This document shows, piece after piece, positions 1 through 7,278 of a stretch of DNA of 14,324 bases. Origin of the DNA: Streptomycetales bacterium (GTDB taxonomy: Bacteria > Actinomycetota > Actinomycetes > Prado026); contig JANYIP010000374.1 in NCBI GenBank assembly GCA_025361995.1, positions 1 through 14,324 on the forward strand, written 5' to 3'. Each line of letters opens with the position of its first letter. Position 1 is the first letter of the stretch. Below the pieces are notes generated by a model. The model was not told the origin of the DNA. It made no database searches and saw only the letters and a program-made list of their open reading frames with translations. The position numbers were made by a program, and so were the translations under genes.

Positions 1-175
1 CGATGCGCTCGTGGTGCTCGACGACGCCGCCGACGAGGCGGATCGTATGCTCGGGCACGGGAGGGTCGGCCGCGGCGACCCTGGCGGTGAGCACGTCAGC
101 GGGGGCTACGCGGCGCTGGTCCGCCTCGAAGAGGACGTCGAGAGCCCGCTTGCGGGCCTTGCTCCGGGCTGCCAT
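1..175 (-). CDS. nusB: Transcription antitermination factor NusB, N-terminal part
   Basis: The reading frame starts at ATG 175 and runs off the left edge, so only about 58 residues are present. The N-terminus MAARSKARKRALDVLFEADQ matches the first helix of NusB, whose basic and aromatic residues help bind boxA RNA together with NusE (ribosomal protein S10) in rRNA antitermination. It starts 7 nt after the efp stop codon with no strong ribosome binding site of its own, so it is probably translated from the same mRNA. An efp-nusB pair at the end of an aro operon is a common actinobacterial arrangement. The catalytic or structural core cannot be judged because the gene is cut by the window. Confidence 0.9.
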   Translation of the reverse strand, partial: MAARSKARKRALDVLFEADQRRVAPADVLTARVAAADPPVPEHTIRLVGGVVEHHERI

Positions 176-182
176 GCGCAGA

Positions 183-746
183 TCAGCTGGTGATCCGGCC
201 GAGGTAGGAGCTGTCGCGGGTGTCCACCTTGACCCGCTCGCCGGTGGTGATGAAGAGCGGGACCTGGATCTCGTACCCGGTGTCGATGGTGGCCGGCTTG
301 GTCCCGCCGGTCGAGCGGTCGCCCTGCAGGCCGGGCTCGGTGTAGGTGATGGTCATCTCGACCGAGGTGGGCAGCTCGACGTAGAGCGGCGCCCCCTCGT
401 GCATCGCGACCACGGCGTCCTGGTTCTCGAGCAGGAAGTTCGTCGCGTCGGCGACGGTCTCGGTGGGCACGTGGATCTGGTCGTACGTCTCGCTGTCCAT
501 GAAGACGTAGTCGGTGCCCTCTTTGTAGAGGTACTGCATGTTCCGCTTGTCGACGCTCGCAGTCTCGACCCGGACGCCCGCGTTGAAGGTCTTGTCGACG
601 ACCTTGCCTGACAGGACGTGCTTGAGCTTGGTACGGACGAAGGCTGGCCCTTTGCCGGGCTTGACGTGCTGGAACTCCACCACGGTCCACAGCTGACCGT
701 CGATGTTGAGCACGATGCCGTTCTTCAGATCGTTCGTGGTGGCCAC
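183..746 (-). CDS. efp: Translation elongation factor P
   Basis: EF-P binds the ribosome beside the P site and rescues stalling at consecutive prolines. The 187-residue product has the three-domain EF-P layout. Its N-terminal KOW-like domain contains FQHVKPGKGPAFV, with Lys32 at the loop tip that contacts the tRNA acceptor end. The C-terminal OB domain carries the family signature GDRSTGGTKPATIDTGYEIQ. The PGKGPAF loop is the type seen in actinobacteria, thought to work without the lysine modifications of enterobacteria. I chose GTG 746 because the next in-frame upstream start, TTG 755, abuts the AGGAG site directly, whereas GTG lies 9 nt from it and gives the usual ATTNDLKNG N-terminus. It follows aroQ after 49 nt and precedes nusB. 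Confidence 0.96.
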   Translation of the reverse strand: MATTNDLKNGIVLNIDGQLWTVVEFQHVKPGKGPAFVRTKLKHVLSGKVVDKTFNAGVRVETASVDKRNMQYLYKEGTDYVFMDSETYDQIHVPTETVADATNFLLENQDAVVAMHEGAPLYVELPTSVEMTITYTEPGLQGDRSTGGTKPATIDTGYEIQVPLFITTGERVKVDTRDSSYLGRITS

Positions 747-755
747 GGGGTGCAA

Positions 756-760
756 CTCCT
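756..760 (-). promoter_or_regulatory. Ribosome binding site that decides the efp start
   Basis: AGGAG on the minus strand lies 9 nt upstream of GTG 746. An in-frame TTG at 755 would have zero spacing, so the GTG is the likely initiation codon. Confidence 0.75.
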
Positions 761-795
761 GCGTTGGTGAGCCGCCAGGGTACCGGTCGCGGCGG

Positions 796-1233
796 TCAAG
801 CCGGGAGCAGGCCGGCCACGGCCCGCAGGGCGAGGTCGTACGACAGCGCGCCGAAGCCGGCCACGGTCCCGGTTGCGACTCCCGCGATGACGGACGTGTG
901 CCGGAACGCCTCGCGCGCTGCCGGGTTCGTCAGGTGCACCTCGACGAGCGGTGCGGTCAGCTGGGCGCACGCGTCCCGCAGCGCGTACGAGTAGTGCGTG
1001 AAAGCGGCCGGGTTGAGCACGACCGGGGTGCCCGCGTCCGCGGCCGCGTGCAGCCAGCCGACCAGCTCGGCCTCGTCGTCGGTCTGCCGTACCTCGACGG
1101 ACAGCCCCAGCGCCTCGCCCACGACGCGGCAGCGCTCGGTCAGCTCGGCGTGGTCCAGGTGTCCGTAGACCTCGGGCTCGCGGCTGCCCAGGCGACCGAG
1201 GTTGGGACCGCCCAGGACCAGGACCGGCGTCAT
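796..1233 (-). CDS. aroQ: 3-dehydroquinate dehydratase, type II
   Basis: This 145-residue protein has the size and flavodoxin-like motif order of type II dehydroquinases, which convert 3-dehydroquinate to 3-dehydroshikimate in the cytoplasm as dodecamers. Visible active-site residues are Asn11 (in GGPNLGRLG), Arg18 and catalytic Tyr23 (in SREPEVYG), Asn74 and His80 (in NPAAFTHYS), Glu98/His100 (EVHLTN) and Arg111 (FRH). The start ATG at 1233 overlaps the aroB stop by 4 bases (ATGA), which indicates translational coupling. Two usually conserved segments deviate: the common Q(S/T)NxEG becomes QTDDEA, and HTSVALRD becomes HYSYALRD. All listed catalytic residues are kept, so activity is expected. 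Confidence 0.95.
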   Translation of the reverse strand: MTPVLVLGGPNLGRLGSREPEVYGHLDHAELTERCRVVGEALGLSVEVRQTDDEAELVGWLHAAADAGTPVVLNPAAFTHYSYALRDACAQLTAPLVEVHLTNPAAREAFRHTSVIAGVATGTVAGFGALSYDLALRAVAGLLPA

Positions 1234-2330
1234 CTCGCCACCTCCGCGTAGGCCTGCCGCAGCCAGCCGGGGTCGGGGCCCTCGAGGACCACCGGCCGCC
1301 CCACCTGCTCCAGGACGATGAACCGCAGCAGGTCGCCGCGGCTCTTCTTGTCGACTCGCATGGTCTCGTGCAGCGCCTCCCAGCGGTCCCCACGGTAGGT
1401 CGTGGGCAGGTCGAGCGACGACAGCACAGAGCGGTGTCGCGCGACGACCGCAGGGTCGAGCCGCCCGGCGAGCCGGGCCAGCTCGGCGGCGTACACCATG
1501 CCGACGGAGACCGCGGCCCCGTGCCGCCAGCCGTAGTCCTCGACTTTCTCGATCGCGTGGGCGAGGGTGTGACCGTAGTTGAGGATCTCGCGCAGCCCGG
1601 CCTCGCGCAGGTCGGCCGAGACGACCGTGGCCTTCACCCGGATCGCGCGCTCCACCAGCTCGCGGGTGTACGGGCCGGCGGGCGACTGAGCCCCGACCGG
1701 GTCCGCCTCCAGCAGGTCCAGGATCACCGGGTCGGCGATGAACCCCGCCTTGGCGACCTCAGCCAGCCCGCTGACGTAGTCCGCGTGAGGCACGGTCGCC
1801 AGCGACGCCAGGTCGCAGATCACCCCGGCCGGGGGGTGGAACGCGCCGACGAGGTTCTTGCCCTCGGCAGTGTCGATCCCGGTCTTGCCCCCGATCGCAG
1901 CGTCGACCATCGCGAGCAGGGTCGTCGGCAGGTGAACTACGCGCACCCCGCGGAGCCAGGTCGCGGCGACGAACCCCGCGAGGTCGGTGGTGGCTCCCCC
2001 GCCCAGCGCGACCACGGCATCGGTACGGGTGAAGCCGCTGCGACCGAGCAGCGACCACACCGCGGCCGCCACGCCGATCTCCTTGGCCTTCTCACCGTCC
2101 GGGAGCTCGGCGGTGACCGTCCGGTAGCCGGCTCCCTCGAGCACCGCCACCAGGGTCGAGGCTGCCGCCCGCAGCGCCACCGGGTGGACCAGCGCGACAG
2201 CGGCAACGCTCGACCCGAGCAGGCCGGGAAGCTCCCCTCCCAGCGTTGTCCCGACGAGGACGTCATAGCCGGCACCATCAGCGGTGCCGCTGATGTGGAT
2301 CCGGGTGGGCGCCACATCCGCGCTGGTCAC
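1230..2330 (-). CDS. aroB: 3-dehydroquinate synthase
   Basis: The second shikimate-pathway enzyme converts DAHP to 3-dehydroquinate using NAD and a divalent metal. The 366-residue product shows DGEKAK (78-83), the nucleotide-binding segment GGGATTDLAGF (110-120), TTLLAMVDAAIGGKTGID (136-153), NLVGAFHPP (159-167), GLAEVAKAG (188-196), NYGHTLAHAIE (251-261), HGAAVSVGM (270-278) and DKKSRG (327-332). The expected metal ligands are Glu191, His254 and His270. I chose GTG 2330 because its GTGA overlaps the aroK stop and it gives the normal family length. Upstream in-frame starts would add about 43 Arg/Gly-rich residues that are simply aroK read in another frame. It also overlaps aroQ downstream. 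Confidence 0.96.
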   Translation of the reverse strand: MTSADVAPTRIHISGTADGAGYDVLVGTTLGGELPGLLGSSVAAVALVHPVALRAAASTLVAVLEGAGYRTVTAELPDGEKAKEIGVAAAVWSLLGRSGFTRTDAVVALGGGATTDLAGFVAATWLRGVRVVHLPTTLLAMVDAAIGGKTGIDTAEGKNLVGAFHPPAGVICDLASLATVPHADYVSGLAEVAKAGFIADPVILDLLEADPVGAQSPAGPYTRELVERAIRVKATVVSADLREAGLREILNYGHTLAHAIEKVEDYGWRHGAAVSVGMVYAAELARLAGRLDPAVVARHRSVLSSLDLPTTYRGDRWEALHETMRVDKKSRGDLLRFIVLEQVGRPVVLEGPDPGWLRQAYAEVAR

Positions 2331-2839
2331 GCTTGCGCGCCCTGGACGAGGGCGGCCAGCTCGGCCGCGATGTCCGCCGGTGCACGACCGTCCGTGCTGA
2401 CGGTGGCGACCGCCACCTCGTCGTAGAACCCCCGGCGCTTTTCCATCAGCCGCATCCACTGAGCCCGGGGGTTCCCGAGCAGCAGCGGGCGGTCGCGGTT
2501 GAAACCGATCCGGGAAGCAGCGTCCTTGACCCCGACTTCGAGGAAGACGACCCGGTGGCCGGCCAGCAGCTCTCGGGTGCCGGCGTCCAGCACAGCTCCC
2601 CCGCCGAGCGCGAGCACCCCGTCGTGCTCGGCCAGCGCCGAGGCCACCGCCGCAGTCTCCAAGCTGCGGAACGCAGCCTCGCCGTGGTCGACGAAGATGT
2701 CCGCCACCGAGGACCCCGCGGCCGCCGCCACGTCGCGGTCGGTGTCGCGGAACTCCACCCCCAGCCGGGCAGCCAGGGCTACGCCCACGGTGGTCTTTCC
2801 TGCGCCAGGCGGCCCCACGATGACGACGACCGGGGCCAT
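2327..2839 (-). CDS. aroK: Shikimate kinase
   Basis: This phosphorylates the 3-hydroxyl of shikimate with ATP. The 170-residue protein has the standard shikimate-kinase plan: Walker A GPPGAGKTT (9-17), the shikimate-binding DTD (32-34), FR (57-58), the GGGA motif (79-82) and the lid arginine in DRPLL (116-120). The start ATG 2839 shares one base with the aroC stop (TGATG) and has no clear ribosome binding site, so translation is probably coupled. The end overlaps aroB by 4 bases (GTGA). Confidence 0.95.
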   Translation of the reverse strand: MAPVVVIVGPPGAGKTTVGVALAARLGVEFRDTDRDVAAAAGSSVADIFVDHGEAAFRSLETAAVASALAEHDGVLALGGGAVLDAGTRELLAGHRVVFLEVGVKDAASRIGFNRDRPLLLGNPRAQWMRLMEKRRGFYDEVAVATVSTDGRAPADIAAELAALVQGAQA

Positions 2840-4017
2840 CAGCGGATCACAAGGGTGTCGAGGTACGCCGCCACGTTGCGCGCAGTCTCCCCCACCGAGT
2901 CGCCGCCGAACTTCTCCAGCACCGCATCCGCGACCACCAGGGCCACCATCGCCTCGGCGACGATGGCCGCGGCTGGGACGGCGCAGACGTCAGAGCGCTG
3001 GTTGATGGCCTTGGCGGCCTCGCCGGTCGCGACGTCGACCGTGTCCAGTGCGCGCGGGATCGTCGAGATCGGCTTCATGGCAGCCCGCACCCGCAGCACC
3101 TCGCCGGTGCTCATCCCGCCCTCGGTGCCCCCGGCGTGGCCGGTCCGCCGACGTACGCCGTCGGGGGTGTTCTCGATCTCGTCCTGGGCCAGCGAGCCGC
3201 GGGCGCGCGCCACGGCGAAGCCGTCCCCCACCTCGACGCCCTTGATGGCCTGGATGCCCATCAGTGCCGCGGCCAGCCGGGAGTCCAGCCGCCGGTCCCA
3301 GTGCACGTGGCTGCCCAGGCCGGCCGGGAGGCCGTGCACGACCACCTCCACCACACCGCCGAGCGTGTCGCCGTCGCGGCGGGCCGCGTCGACCTCGGCG
3401 ATCATGGCGGCGCTCGCTGCGGGGTCGAGGCACCGCACCGGGTCCGCGTCGACCCGGTCGGAGTCCCCCCGGGCCGGCACGACCCCCTCGGGAGCCGCCG
3501 CGGCACCGAGGGCGACGACGTGGCTGAGGACCTCGGCCCCGACGGTCTGAGCGAGGAAGGCCCGGGCGACAGCGCCCAGGGCGACCCGGGCAGCCGTCTC
3601 GCGCGCGCTGGCCCGCTCGAGGACGGGGCGGGCGTCGTCGAAGGCGTACTTCTGCATCCCGGCGAGGTCGGCGTGACCGGGACGCGGCCTGGTGAGCGGA
3701 GCGTTGCGGGCCAGGCCGGCCAGGGTCTGCGGGTCGACCGGGTCGGCCGACATGACCTGGTCCCACTTGGGCCACTCGGTGTTGGCGACCTGGACAGCGA
3801 TCGGCGAACCCAGGGTCCGGCCGTGCCGGACGCCGCCGAGGATGATCACCTCGTCCCGCTCGAAGCTCATCCGAGCACCCCGGCCATAGCCGAGACGACG
3901 GCGCTCGAGGTCGCGGGACAGGTCAGCGGTCGTGATCTCCACGGCGGCCGGCAGGCCCTCCAGGATCGCGACCAGGGCGGGGCCGTGGGACTCCCCTGCG
4001 GTCAACCAGCGCAGCAT
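2839..4017 (-). CDS. aroC: Chorismate synthase
   Basis: The last shikimate-pathway enzyme forms chorismate from EPSP using reduced FMN. The 392-residue product carries all family signatures: GESHGPALVAILEG with His11 (8-21), RRLGYGRGARM (40-50), RPGHADLAGMQKY with His115 (112-124), ERASARETAARVALGA (134-149) and a C-terminal GHAGGTEGGMSTGE block. I chose ATG 4017 because a GGGAGG site ends 8 nt upstream and it produces the canonical N-terminus MLRWLTAGESHG. A further upstream ATG would add nine atypical residues and overlap that site. It is the first gene of the aro operon and begins only 33 nt past a strong hairpin that ends the pilus locus. Confidence 0.97.
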   Translation of the reverse strand: MLRWLTAGESHGPALVAILEGLPAAVEITTADLSRDLERRRLGYGRGARMSFERDEVIILGGVRHGRTLGSPIAVQVANTEWPKWDQVMSADPVDPQTLAGLARNAPLTRPRPGHADLAGMQKYAFDDARPVLERASARETAARVALGAVARAFLAQTVGAEVLSHVVALGAAAAPEGVVPARGDSDRVDADPVRCLDPAASAAMIAEVDAARRDGDTLGGVVEVVVHGLPAGLGSHVHWDRRLDSRLAAALMGIQAIKGVEVGDGFAVARARGSLAQDEIENTPDGVRRRTGHAGGTEGGMSTGEVLRVRAAMKPISTIPRALDTVDVATGEAAKAINQRSDVCAVPAAAIVAEAMVALVVADAVLEKFGGDSVGETARNVAAYLDTLVIR

Positions 4018-4050
4018 GCGGTGATCCTCCCACGACTCCTCCAACGGCGA

Positions 4051-4084
4051 AGGCGGGCCGCTCCCCGGGGGGAACGGCCCGCCT
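4051..4084 (-). terminator. Hairpin terminator of the pilMNOP-like operon
   Basis: A perfect 10-bp inverted repeat (AGGCGGGCCG at 4051-4060 and CGGCCCGCCT at 4075-4084) encloses a C/G-rich 14-nt centre. It lies 18 nt after the stop codon at 4103. The sequence after the stem on the transcript (UCGCCGUUGG) has only a weak U content, as is common in high-GC actinobacteria. It stands only 33 nt before the aroC start. Confidence 0.75.
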
Positions 4085-4102
4085 GCGCGGAGGCGAGAGC
4101 GC

Positions 4103-4732
4103 TCAGCCGGTGAACTTCACCGTCTGGCCCTTGCAGACCTGGGCGGGCAGGTCGCCGAACTGGAACCCGGCGCACTGGGCGTTGGTCACTCCGTACATCA
4201 CGTAGTACTTGGCGAAGAGCTCGCCGGCGTGGGCGACGTACGCCTTGCCGTTGACCAGCACGTTCGCCGTGTTGCCGGTGAAGTCCACCGACACGACCGC
4301 CAGCGTCGAGGTGACGCCCGCCGTGGTGGTCCCGGTGCCCGCGCTCGGGGTGGTGCCCGCGCTCGGGGTGGTCCCGGTCGAGCTGCTCGCGCTCGGGGCG
4401 GTCACCAGCGGGGCGAACGGGTCACGCCCACCGGAGCTGAGGCCGGTCCCGGCGACTGCCGGGGCGGTCGTCGGCGACGCGGCGGCCACGGCCTTGCTGG
4501 GTGCCGTGGAGGTCCTCGGTGCGGCGGCGACGGCTCCGCTGCTCGTGGTGTCGTCCCCTCCCCCGGAGAACAGGAGGAAGTACGCCGCCAGGGCGAGCAC
4601 GACGATCACTCCGCCGGCCACCAGCAACAGCTTGGGGCTGAACTTGCTGGCCGTCTCGAGCTCGGTCGGGATCGGCGCGGGGTCGACCATCTCGAGGGAG
4701 GGGCCTCCACCGAACTTCTGGCTGTCAGACAT
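4103..4732 (-). CDS. PilP-like inner-membrane pilus assembly protein
   Basis: This 209-residue protein follows pilM, pilN and pilO exactly where pilP lies in Gram-negative clusters. It has a short cytoplasmic N-terminus, one membrane helix (about 34-55), a long Thr/Ser/Ala/Pro linker (about 60-140) and a small C-terminal domain (about 142-209) that looks beta-rich. The linker contains GGRDPFAPLV (101-110), and an RDPF element is typical of PilP. Cys187 and Cys200 could form a disulfide outside the membrane. Gram-negative PilP is a lipoprotein that contacts the secretin PilQ; here there is no lipobox and no secretin in view, so the partner must differ. The start is supported by GAGGG 8 nt upstream. 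The C-terminal domain is not confidently assigned; a purely lineage-specific pilus protein is the alternative. Confidence 0.62.
   Translation of the reverse strand: MSDSQKFGGGPSLEMVDPAPIPTELETASKFSPKLLLVAGGVIVVLALAAYFLLFSGGGDDTTSSGAVAAAPRTSTAPSKAVAAASPTTAPAVAGTGLSSGGRDPFAPLVTAPSASSSTGTTPSAGTTPSAGTGTTTAGVTSTLAVVSVDFTGNTANVLVNGKAYVAHAGELFAKYYVMYGVTNAQCAGFQFGDLPAQVCKGQTVKFTG
4335..4370. repeat. 18-bp perfect tandem duplication in the PilP-like linker
   Basis: Two identical 18-bp units (4335-4352 and 4353-4370) encode a repeated GTTPSA hexapeptide in the disordered linker. The in-frame period suggests linker length can change by slippage without a frameshift. Confidence 0.85.
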
Positions 4733-4747
4733 CGTGGTGTCCCTCTC

Positions 4748-5401
4748 CTACTGAGCCGGTTTGGTGGTCGCAGCCGGGGAGGCCGCCGGGGCGGCCGCCG
4801 GGGCAGCGCCGATGGTGGAGACGTCGAACACGCGGGCCTGCATGACGACGGTCAGCTTCGGTGATGCGGTCGAGTTCCCACCCGCTCCGCTCATCTGCAG
4901 CCCGGTTACCAGGAACGAACGCTTGAGGGCCTCAAGCTTGTTGAGGAACAGCTCGACGTTCGGGTAGGTGCCACTGAAGTTGATCGTCACTGTGATCGTT
5001 TGCAGCGACGGAACCACGCCGCTCGGTGCGCCGAGCGGGCTGGTGACCACCGGAGACGTGTTCGGTGCCGGCGGTGCCGGCGCGAATGAGGCGATCGTCA
5101 GGTTGGACTTCTTGGCCAGTGCGCTGATCGAGCGGATCAAGGCCGGCAGCGCCGGGTTGTCCGGGACCTGCTGCCGGATCGTCGCCAGCTTGGCCTCCTG
5201 CTGGGGAAGGCCGGCCTGCTGCTGCTTCAGCTGGGCAATCTGGCCGGACAGCGTGAGATTGTTCTGCTCCTGGCTCGCTGTCGCCGTCCGCAGGTCGTCA
5301 GCGTTGGCACGCTTCGGTGCCACGAGCAGGAACCAGCCGGCCAGCAGCATTAGCACGACGATGGCCGCAGTGCCAGCGGTCCATTTCCGGGTACGCGTCA
5401 T
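4748..5401 (-). CDS. pilO: Type IV pilus inner-membrane protein PilO
   Basis: PilO pairs with PilN to form the inner-membrane alignment complex. The 217-residue product has the expected order: short cytoplasmic N-terminus, one membrane helix (about 10-28), a Gln-rich coiled coil (about 35-85), and a C-terminal domain (about 90-200) of the ferredoxin-like type, containing GTYPNVELFLNKLEALKRSF, a hallmark of PilO. It ends with an Ala/Pro-rich tail. I chose ATG 5401 because it follows the pilN stop with one base between them and puts the membrane helix near the N-terminus. A longer upstream reading would only translate pilN out of frame. Confidence 0.87.
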   Translation of the reverse strand: MTRTRKWTAGTAAIVVLMLLAGWFLLVAPKRANADDLRTATASQEQNNLTLSGQIAQLKQQQAGLPQQEAKLATIRQQVPDNPALPALIRSISALAKKSNLTIASFAPAPPAPNTSPVVTSPLGAPSGVVPSLQTITVTINFSGTYPNVELFLNKLEALKRSFLVTGLQMSGAGGNSTASPKLTVVMQARVFDVSTIGAAPAAAPAASPAATTKPAQ

Positions 5402-5402
5402 G

Positions 5403-6074
5403 TCAGCTGCCCGCCTTCTGCAGGTATCGGTTCGACAGACCCTTGCTGGTGATGCCCAAGGTCGAGTCGAAGGTCCACGAGGCCACGCTGGTTCCCGTGC
5501 TAGGAGCGGAGGCGGTCTGGGTGAGGTAGGGGTCGGTGTAGATCGCACCCCTGGCGAGGGTGTCGAGCCAGCCCGCCACGTCGTTCATGTTCAGTGCGAC
5601 ACCGGAGACCTTCACCGACGCGAGCTGCGAGCTGCCCCACGCCGCCTTGGTTGCCCCTGGGGTGTCCACCGGCTGGTCGATGATGACGCTGGTCAGCCAC
5701 ACGCCCGCGGGCATCCGCAGGCTCAGGTCGTTCAGCACGTACGAGTACCGGATCTCCTGGCTCATGGCCTGCTGCAACTGCGCTGCGGCGGTCGCGACCT
5801 GGGCGTACTTCTGCGGTACCGAGGCGTACTTGGCGGTCTCGGCTTGGAGCTGGGTGCCGCGAGCCTGAGCCACTGACAACGCAGACTGCGCGTCGTTCTC
5901 GTCGCCCGAGGCGAGGTAGGAAAGACCGCCGACCACGACCGCTGCAAGCACGACGGCCAGGGCCATCGCCGCCTGCAGGTTGCGGAAGCGGGCTCCCTCA
6001 CTGATCTCCGTGGGCAGCAGGTTCACCTTGGGCAAGGTGGCCGTGCGTACGCCAGTGGGTGTGGTCGTGCTCAT
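5403..6074 (-). CDS. pilN: Type IV pilus inner-membrane protein PilN
   Basis: The 223-residue protein has the PilN signature KVNLLP at residues 16-21. In the known family this short cytoplasmic peptide inserts into a groove of PilM. It is followed by one membrane helix (about 34-54), a helical region (about 60-105) and a C-terminal alpha/beta domain containing VWLTSV and VSGVALNMNDVAGWLDTL, which resembles the PilN/GspL fold. The start ATG 6074 overlaps the pilM stop by 4 bases (ATGA), fitting coupled production of the two partners. Confidence 0.9.
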   Translation of the reverse strand: MSTTTPTGVRTATLPKVNLLPTEISEGARFRNLQAAMALAVVLAAVVVGGLSYLASGDENDAQSALSVAQARGTQLQAETAKYASVPQKYAQVATAAAQLQQAMSQEIRYSYVLNDLSLRMPAGVWLTSVIIDQPVDTPGATKAAWGSSQLASVKVSGVALNMNDVAGWLDTLARGAIYTDPYLTQTASAPSTGTSVASWTFDSTLGITSKGLSNRYLQKAGS

Positions 6075-7132
6075 CGGGCTGCTCCGAGGGCGAGGCCCAC
6101 CGGAACGACGGCGAGCGGCTGTACGAAGGAGATCTGCTCAGGGGACAGGCCCGTCTTGCCCATGGTCAGGCGTTCGATCGGGTTCCCCATCGTGACCGGG
6201 ATGCGAGTGGTCGACTGCAGCCGTTCGGCGAGGCCGGCTAGCCGGCTCCCGCCGCCGGTGAGGACGAGCCGCGAGATGCTCGCCGAGCCGGTGGATGCGG
6301 TGTAGTAGTCGAGCGAGCCACGGACCTCGTCGACGAACGTGGCCGCTGCGCCGTCGATCACCCGGGAGGCGATCATGGCCTGGTCGGCGACGTCGGTGCG
6401 CAGCCCGATCTCCTGCTTCATCGCCTCGGCCTGCGGGGGGGCGACGCCCATCCGCTCGGCCACGGCGTCAGTCAGGTCCTGACCGCCCATCAGCAGGATC
6501 CGGATGAAGCGCGGCGCGCCGCCCTGGTGGACGACGATGTTGGTGACCCTCGCGCCGACGTCGACGAGCGCCTCGACCTCGGCACCCATGCCGAGGTTGT
6601 CCGGCGCGGCCAGCGAGCGGAGCACCGCGAACGACGAGAGATCGACGCTGGTGACCGAGAGCCCGGCCTTCTGGACGGCGTGCACCGAGTTCATCACCAT
6701 CTCGCGGGAGGCCGCCACGAGCATGCCGCGCCGCATGCGGCCGCCAGACTCGTTGGTGAACTCCTCGAGGGTGAAGAAGTCGAGGACCGCGTGCTCCACG
6801 GGCATCGGGACGAAGTCCTGAACCTGGAAGCCGAGTGACTTCTTCAGCTCGTCGTCCGACAGCCACGGAAGGTCGACCTGACGCACAATGACCTTCTGGT
6901 TCGCGACGCCGATGATGACCTTCTTGCTGGAGAACTTGGTGTGCAGCCAGAGCTGTTTGATGGCTTCGCCCACGGCGACGGGGTCAACGACCTCGCCGTC
7001 GCGCACGGCGCCTTCCGGGAGCGCAACCTGTCCGAACTTTTCGAGGGTTACCTCAGCCTTGCCGAACGAGATCTCGGCTGCGCGTACCCCCGAAGTCCCG
7101 ATGTCGAGACCGATGGCGGATCGTCCTGCCAC
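6071..7132 (-). CDS. pilM: Actin-like pilus assembly ATPase-fold protein PilM
   Basis: PilM is a cytoplasmic actin/FtsA-like protein that binds ATP and the N-terminal tail of PilN. The 353-residue product keeps the fold's motifs: phosphate 1 GLDIGTSGVRAAEI (8-21), phosphate 2 VDVGARVTNIVV (190-201) and the adenosine motif TGGGSRLAG (292-300). The start is GTG 7132, 8 nt after GAAAGG. It heads a transcription unit of its own: a terminator hairpin and a sigma28-like promoter lie in the 136 bases before it. It is followed by overlapping pilN. Confidence 0.93.
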   Translation of the reverse strand: MAGRSAIGLDIGTSGVRAAEISFGKAEVTLEKFGQVALPEGAVRDGEVVDPVAVGEAIKQLWLHTKFSSKKVIIGVANQKVIVRQVDLPWLSDDELKKSLGFQVQDFVPMPVEHAVLDFFTLEEFTNESGGRMRRGMLVAASREMVMNSVHAVQKAGLSVTSVDLSSFAVLRSLAAPDNLGMGAEVEALVDVGARVTNIVVHQGGAPRFIRILLMGGQDLTDAVAERMGVAPPQAEAMKQEIGLRTDVADQAMIASRVIDGAAATFVDEVRGSLDYYTASTGSASISRLVLTGGGSRLAGLAERLQSTTRIPVTMGNPIERLTMGKTGLSPEQISFVQPLAVVPVGLALGAAR

Positions 7133-7151
7133 GACGCCAACCTTTCGCGAA

Positions 7152-7186
7152 GCGGCACCTGCCGCGGTGAATCGCCCTGATGGGCG
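7152..7186 (-). other. Structured leader of pilM
   Basis: Two small perfect hairpins lie between the predicted promoter and the pilM start: CGCCC/GGGCG at 7173-7177/7182-7186 and GCGGCA/TGCCGC at 7152-7157/7160-7165. I see no match to a known riboswitch. They may only shape mRNA stability. Confidence 0.35.
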
Positions 7187-7197
7187 TGTCAGCGGGA

Positions 7198-7226
7198 GGA
7201 TCGGCCTTTGCGAGACCTGGCTTGAG
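7198..7226 (-). promoter_or_regulatory. Sigma28-like (FliA/WhiG-type) promoter of pilM operon
   Basis: On the minus strand CTCAA (7226-7222) is followed after exactly 16 nt by GCCGATCC (7205-7198). This resembles the sigma28-class -10 element GCCGATAA. The 65-nt stretch to the pilM GTG would be the leader. Three other pilus promoters in this window have the same elements and the same spacer length. Confidence 0.62.
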
Positions 7227-7255
7227 CATTCGTGCAGATTTTGCCGCCGGGTCCG

Positions 7256-7278
7256 CGGCCGCTGAGCGTCAGCGGCCG
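7256..7278 (-). terminator. Hairpin terminator overlapping the pilD stop codon
   Basis: A perfect 10-bp inverted repeat (7256-7265 with 7269-7278) with a 3-nt loop includes the pilD stop codon in its stem. There is no U-run after it, so it would be an I-shaped actinobacterial terminator or an mRNA 3'-end stabiliser. It separates the minor-pilin/pilD operon from pilM. Confidence 0.6.

Noticed and set aside
1368..2426. 352-codon plus-strand open frame opposite aroB
   Set aside because: Shadow of aroB, which carries all family motifs on the other strand; the antisense product has no recognisable features.
4335..4370. CRISPR-like repeats
   Set aside because: Two contiguous 18-bp units without spacers, in frame in a coding linker.
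7195..7255. Second GEMM riboswitch before pilM, suggested by GGCAAAA and CTCGCAAAGG
   Set aside because: No GNRA-capped hairpin lies between the two phrases, the second hairpin is missing, and the segment coincides with the sigma28-like promoter spacer, so it would not be transcribed.
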